A stretch of DNA of 64,000 nt, from positions 4,533,501 through 4,597,500 of the forward strand of contig NC_088310.1 in assembly GCF_910592395.1 (NCBI RefSeq), in the 5' to 3' direction. Origin of the DNA: Lineus longissimus. Taxonomy: Eukaryota > Nemertea > Pilidiophora > Heteronemertea > Lineidae. This document shows positions 62,701 to 64,000 of the stretch, piece by piece (positions within the stretch are counted from its first letter, which is position 1; every line of letters begins with the position of its first letter). Below the pieces are notes generated by a model, which was given only the letters and a program-made list of their open reading frames with translations, did no database searches and was not told the DNA's origin. The position numbers and the translations under genes were made by a program.

Positions 62701-64000
62701 TCAATATCCAAATGGGAGGGTGTAAAAATCATCAACGAGGTAACGTTTGTCATAAACCAAGCCATATTTCTTTTCCTCTTGTACCGTTACAATTTTGAAG
62801 TCCTTTCGCCTTTTGATTTTGAAAGGATTTGTGATCGTAATCTTGTCCGAAAAGTTCAATGCTTCCACAAGTTTCTTCATGGAGTCAAAATTTATGTTTT
62901 GACTATTTGCATAGTTCAAGGTAAATCCCCGGACTTTACAGACAGTCTCTCCGCTACCTTTAATTCTGTAACCGTAGTTTTTGGGACCGCCGGATATGAA
63001 TTCTTCTATAGTTTTACCCTCTAATTCATCTTTAAAGTCACCAAGGTAGTCACCCAAGGGTGGATTGTAATGTTGTTCGTTTGTTTCATCAACGACATAT
63101 ATAATGCTATCCGTATCAAAATATAATACCTGTCGCTCCAGCTTCTCTAATTCAGAGTACAGTTTTAAGCGTGCATGAGCGGTGGTATATGCAGCAATAA
63201 CACAATTCGTGTATGGACATGGTTCGATGAAGTCATCCTTCTCTCTGAATTTCATCAGAACAAACTCTTCGTTCACAAGTTGAACATCAGTTACTTCAAC
63301 ACTGTCGTCAGTCAACTTTTTGACATACTCTTCTGGATTATCTGTATATAATGTCTTTGTGAAGTTAGATCTCTGCCCAAATTTTCCCCAGAGCGAATTC
63401 AAACAGATTTTAGCGATACTTCGTAGCCCTGGATTAACACCAATTAACCCCCTGTCCAATTGGATTCCCTCGTTTTTCTCATAATCGTCAATGTATTTGT
63501 TTTTATCCTCCTCTGTACGACACCATTCTGGCCACCCGCTTGCCTCCTGCTTTTGCTTCAAGAAATGATTGATGTAACCCGCAAATATACCCCCCTCCTT
63601 CTCAACCTTATCATACTTGGTTGTTTTTTCGAAATGCCAAATTTCAAAAGTCTCTAGAAGTTTATAGCCTTTTTCAATGGCCTTTTTTACTTCAAAAATA
63701 ACCCAAGTACCCACAAGTGCTCGGTCTTCATCAGAATGGTTGCATATTTTGGAGGATTCAAGAGCGCATTTGGCACAAAGAGAGAATTTCAATTTCTTGT
63801 CTCTACGCATAGGCAATACAGGGAAATAGAGTTTCTTTGGCGGTAATATTTTGCACTTTATGAGGCCTTCGCATTTCATTGGGTCTATTTTCCGAATATT
63901 TTCACCTCTAAAAACTTTGGGGTGATCTAGTGGATAGTGTTGGTATTTGTTGACCCAAGGATAAAGAGATGTGAAATCTACATATTTTATACTTTCGTTT
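62701..64000 (-). CDS. Polinton protein-primed DNA polymerase B (C-terminal part)
   Basis: 432 residues visible; the frame is open to the window edge so the N-terminal exonuclease region is outside. Motif A is YVDFTSLYPWVN (63984 downward, just before the first ATG of the open frame), motif B KICLNSLWGKFG, motif C YFDTDSIIYV. A CAKC...CNH cluster between motifs A and B suggests a zinc-binding insertion as in other Polinton polymerases. All catalytic aspartates (motif A and C) are present. It replicates the element from protein-primed ends. Confidence 0.96.
   Translation of the reverse strand, partial: NESIKYVDFTSLYPWVNKYQHYPLDHPKVFRGENIRKIDPMKCEGLIKCKILPPKKLYFPVLPMRRDKKLKFSLCAKCALESSKICNHSDEDRALVGTWVIFEVKKAIEKGYKLLETFEIWHFEKTTKYDKVEKEGGIFAGYINHFLKQKQEASGWPEWCRTEEDKNKYIDDYEKNEGIQLDRGLIGVNPGLRSIAKICLNSLWGKFGQRSNFTKTLYTDNPEEYVKKLTDDSVEVTDVQLVNEEFVLMKFREKDDFIEPCPYTNCVIAAYTTAHARLKLYSELEKLERQVLYFDTDSIIYVVDETNEQHYNPPLGDYLGDFKDELEGKTIEEFISGGPKNYGYRIKGSGETVCKVRGFTLNYANSQNINFDSMKKLVEALNFSDKITITNPFKIKRRKDFKIVTVQEEKKYGLVYDKRYLVDDFYTLPFGY

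Larger units (their letters stand above)
57658..64000 (-). mobile_element. Polinton/Maverick element (partial, both ends outside view)
   Basis: Eight genes on one strand include the defining set of Polintons: protein-primed DNA polymerase B, retroviral-type integrase with chromodomain and packaging ATPase, plus capsid-type proteins. Spacing is virus-like: ATPase to 124-aa gene 9 bp; 124-aa/282-aa overlap 8 nt; 282-aa/integrase overlap 35 nt; integrase to membrane protein 19 bp; membrane protein to penton-like gene 6 bp; penton-like to next gene ATGA overlap. No frame is broken, so the copy is young or under selection. Major capsid protein, protease and terminal inverted repeats are not seen and should lie in the gap, to its left, or beyond the window. 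Confidence 0.95.

Overview
The window is animal nuclear DNA, not bacterial: genes are split by GT-AG introns, carry AATAAA signals, and include metazoan-specific families (ASB-type ankyrin/SOCS protein, B3GAT glucuronyltransferase, DESI2, CSKMT, ADAT3, a kinastrin/SKAP-like protein, tandem-CRD galectin). Repeat-rich introns, many minisatellites and a large Polinton/Maverick element fit a marine invertebrate (echinoderm, hemichordate or lophotrochozoan type); the species cannot be fixed from the sequence.

Layout. 0-1.4 kb: secreted PAN/apple protein (minus). 3.3-4.7 kb: ankyrin/SOCS-box gene (plus) whose last codons run into a tandem repeat. 5.6-7.2 kb: B3GAT (minus), N-terminal exon not resolved. 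9.1-10.9 kb: DESI2 (plus, 5 exons). 12.7-13.1 kb: 29-bp minisatellite. 13.8-14.3 kb: doubtful minus ORF. 16.5 kb: small charged coiled-coil gene. 18.2-21.7 kb: CSKMT (minus, 2 exons) and ADAT3 (plus, 7 exons), head to head with 224 bp between start codons. 22.6-25.8 kb: kinastrin-like gene (minus, 7 exons), converging on ADAT3 and head to head with a galectin gene (26.0-34.7 kb, plus) that has a GYAPPS-repeat linker and two alternative C-terminal carbohydrate-recognition domains. 37.5-39.1 kb: single-pass type II membrane protein with glycan-enzyme-like motifs (minus). 41.0-42.7 kb: 3' exons of an unidentified gene (minus). 42.7-57.1 kb: gene-poor, with minisatellites, a piggyBac-type MITE, a cluster of 12 CCAAT boxes, and perfect palindromes. 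57.16-57.66 kb: exactly 500 N.

57.66-64.0 kb (minus strand) is part of a Polinton/Maverick, an endogenous virus-like DNA transposon. In transcription order it has a protein-primed family B DNA polymerase (cut by the window edge), FtsK/A32-type packaging ATPase, a small basic protein with a hydrophobic tail, a 282-aa conserved-type protein, a retroviral-type integrase with chromodomain, a two-helix membrane protein, a penton-like minor capsid candidate, and a glycine-rich amphipathic protein running into the gap. All visible frames are open and packed as tightly as in a virus, with overlaps of 4-35 nt. Major capsid protein, protease and terminal inverted repeats are not visible here.

A second pattern is a 20-bp core (about 28-41 bp with flanks), CCGGTCCACTGCGTCCGGAG, found five times in both orientations across the host part, two copies lying just upstream of genes. 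I know of no described family that it matches. All exon boundaries were read by eye from splice signals, reading phase and protein continuity; none was tested with transcripts.
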